33,038 nucleotides of DNA from Spirochaetia bacterium (GTDB lineage: Bacteria > Spirochaetota > Spirochaetia > CADAEX01): contig JAFXTY010000045.1 in NCBI GenBank assembly GCA_017535435.1, positions 1-33,038 on the forward strand. The letters are read 5' to 3'. Positions 32,726 through 33,038 of this stretch are shown one piece after another (position 1 is the first letter of the stretch; each line of letters begins with the position of its first letter). Under the pieces are notes generated by a model. That model searched no databases. It was given only the letters and a program-made list of their open reading frames with translations, and was not told the DNA's origin. The translations under genes were made by a program, and so were the position numbers.

Positions 32726-32810
32726 TTGGTTATCATCAATAATTATCACCTATGGATATAAAAAATGGCAAGGAAAATATTTTTATTAAAAATTTGGCAT
32801 TGATAACCAA
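32726..32810. promoter_or_regulatory. 10-bp perfect inverted repeat upstream of the repeat lipoprotein gene
   Basis: TTGGTTATCA (32726-32735) and TGATAACCAA (32801-32810), centres 75 bases apart, in the AT-rich gap upstream of the lipoprotein gene and downstream of the aminotransferase. May be paired operator sites. Confidence 0.35.
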
Positions 32811-32867
32811 AAATTATCAAAAAATATCTTCACTTGCCAACTGTCAGCGGCTGTCAAATAAAATCAA

Positions 32868-33038
32868 TTATTTGCAGCAGGAACACTTCTTTGGAAATGG
32901 AACCTTGCATCCGCAAGCCTTCAGGGCAGCCTTGAGCTCTTTCATAGCAGCCTTAACGTCTGCTGGTGTGTTAGCTCCCAGGTTGCAGAGTCTGAATGTA
33001 GGCAGGTTTCCGATCTTTCCAGGATAGATTGTGATTCC
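32868..33038 (-). CDS. C-terminus of a class V aminotransferase, PhnW-like (partial)
   Basis: The last 56 residues of a gene that enters from the right edge. The sequence GITIYPGKIGNLPTFRLCNL with GANTPADVKAAMKEL resembles the end of 2-aminoethylphosphonate-pyruvate transaminase, where IYPGK and FRxxNxG are typical. An unusual Cys-rich tail (CGCKVPFPKKCSCCK) is added at the end. If correct, it would take part in phosphonate metabolism. The identification rests on a short segment. Confidence 0.55.
   Translation of the reverse strand, partial: GITIYPGKIGNLPTFRLCNLGANTPADVKAAMKELKAALKACGCKVPFPKKCSCCK

Noticed and set aside
32752-33027. 91-codon plus-strand frame at the right edge
   Set aside because: Its second half is antisense to the PhnW-like C-terminus, which gives a sensible protein; the first half is AT-rich intergenic sequence.
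1-33038. CRISPR array, integrase, transposase or prophage genes
   Set aside because: No regularly spaced repeats and no such proteins were found on either strand; the ORF6N gene is the only phage-like gene.

Overview
The window reads as chromosomal DNA of an anaerobic, host- or gut-associated spirochaete (Treponema or a relative). This rests on a DUF4416 protein, the coaD-rpmF-acpP-rnc and ffh-rpsP-khpA-rimM-trmD-rplS-yraN gene orders, an [FeFe]-hydrogenase-like redox protein, and abundant partner-switching genes. The assignment is inferred from gene content, not from a database match. Base composition looks moderate (near 50% GC by eye), except for a clearly AT-richer restriction-modification block around 17.6-23.8 kb.

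Layout. (1) 85-1848, plus: coaD, then rpmF-acpP-rnc with its own promoter. (2) 7662-1857, minus: one compact operon from a strong sigma70-type promoter. It encodes a receiver-SpoIIE phosphatase, a STAS antagonist, a fused two-domain ECF ATPase, EcfT, an RsbW-like ATPase, a probably sensory [FeFe]-hydrogenase-like protein and a ferredoxin:thioredoxin-reductase-like protein. (3) 7930-12246, plus: ffh and ribosome-maturation genes, then yraN and two small unknown genes; a small Cys-rich membrane protein follows with its own promoter and terminator. (4) trmL, a possible 37-residue peptide gene, leuS, an M24 peptidase. (5) 23817-16885, minus: type I restriction-modification genes hsdM, half-size hsdS and hsdR, then a large hairpin, an ORF6N protein carrying palindromic repeats, and a lipoprotein. 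(6) DUF4416 (minus) and, divergently, a five-gene plus-strand operon: TIGR04076 protein, RsbW-like ATPase, ppGpp-hydrolase-like HD protein, STAS-kinase fusion, STAS protein. (7) tRNA-Ser(CGA), a GMP synthase lacking its glutaminase domain, a DtxR-like regulator, a Rep/PcrA helicase, a small membrane exporter, a HAD phosphatase, a duplicated-repeat lipoprotein, and the C-terminus of a PhnW-like aminotransferase at the window edge.

How they work together. Two separate partner-switching cassettes lie in 33 kb. The first couples phosphorylation and phosphatase signalling to a redox or H2-type sensor and to an ECF transporter core. The second couples an anti-sigma-type ATPase to an alarmone-hydrolase-like enzyme and a STAS-phosphotransferase fusion. 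Neither has a sigma factor in the window, so the final targets are unknown.

At several genes (leuS, hsdM, the DUF4416 gene, the TIGR04076 gene, the DtxR-like gene) a TATAAT-like box ends 6-7 bases before the start codon and no Shine-Dalgarno sequence is visible, suggesting leaderless mRNAs. The most striking case is the mirror-symmetric divergent promoter at 24443-24494.
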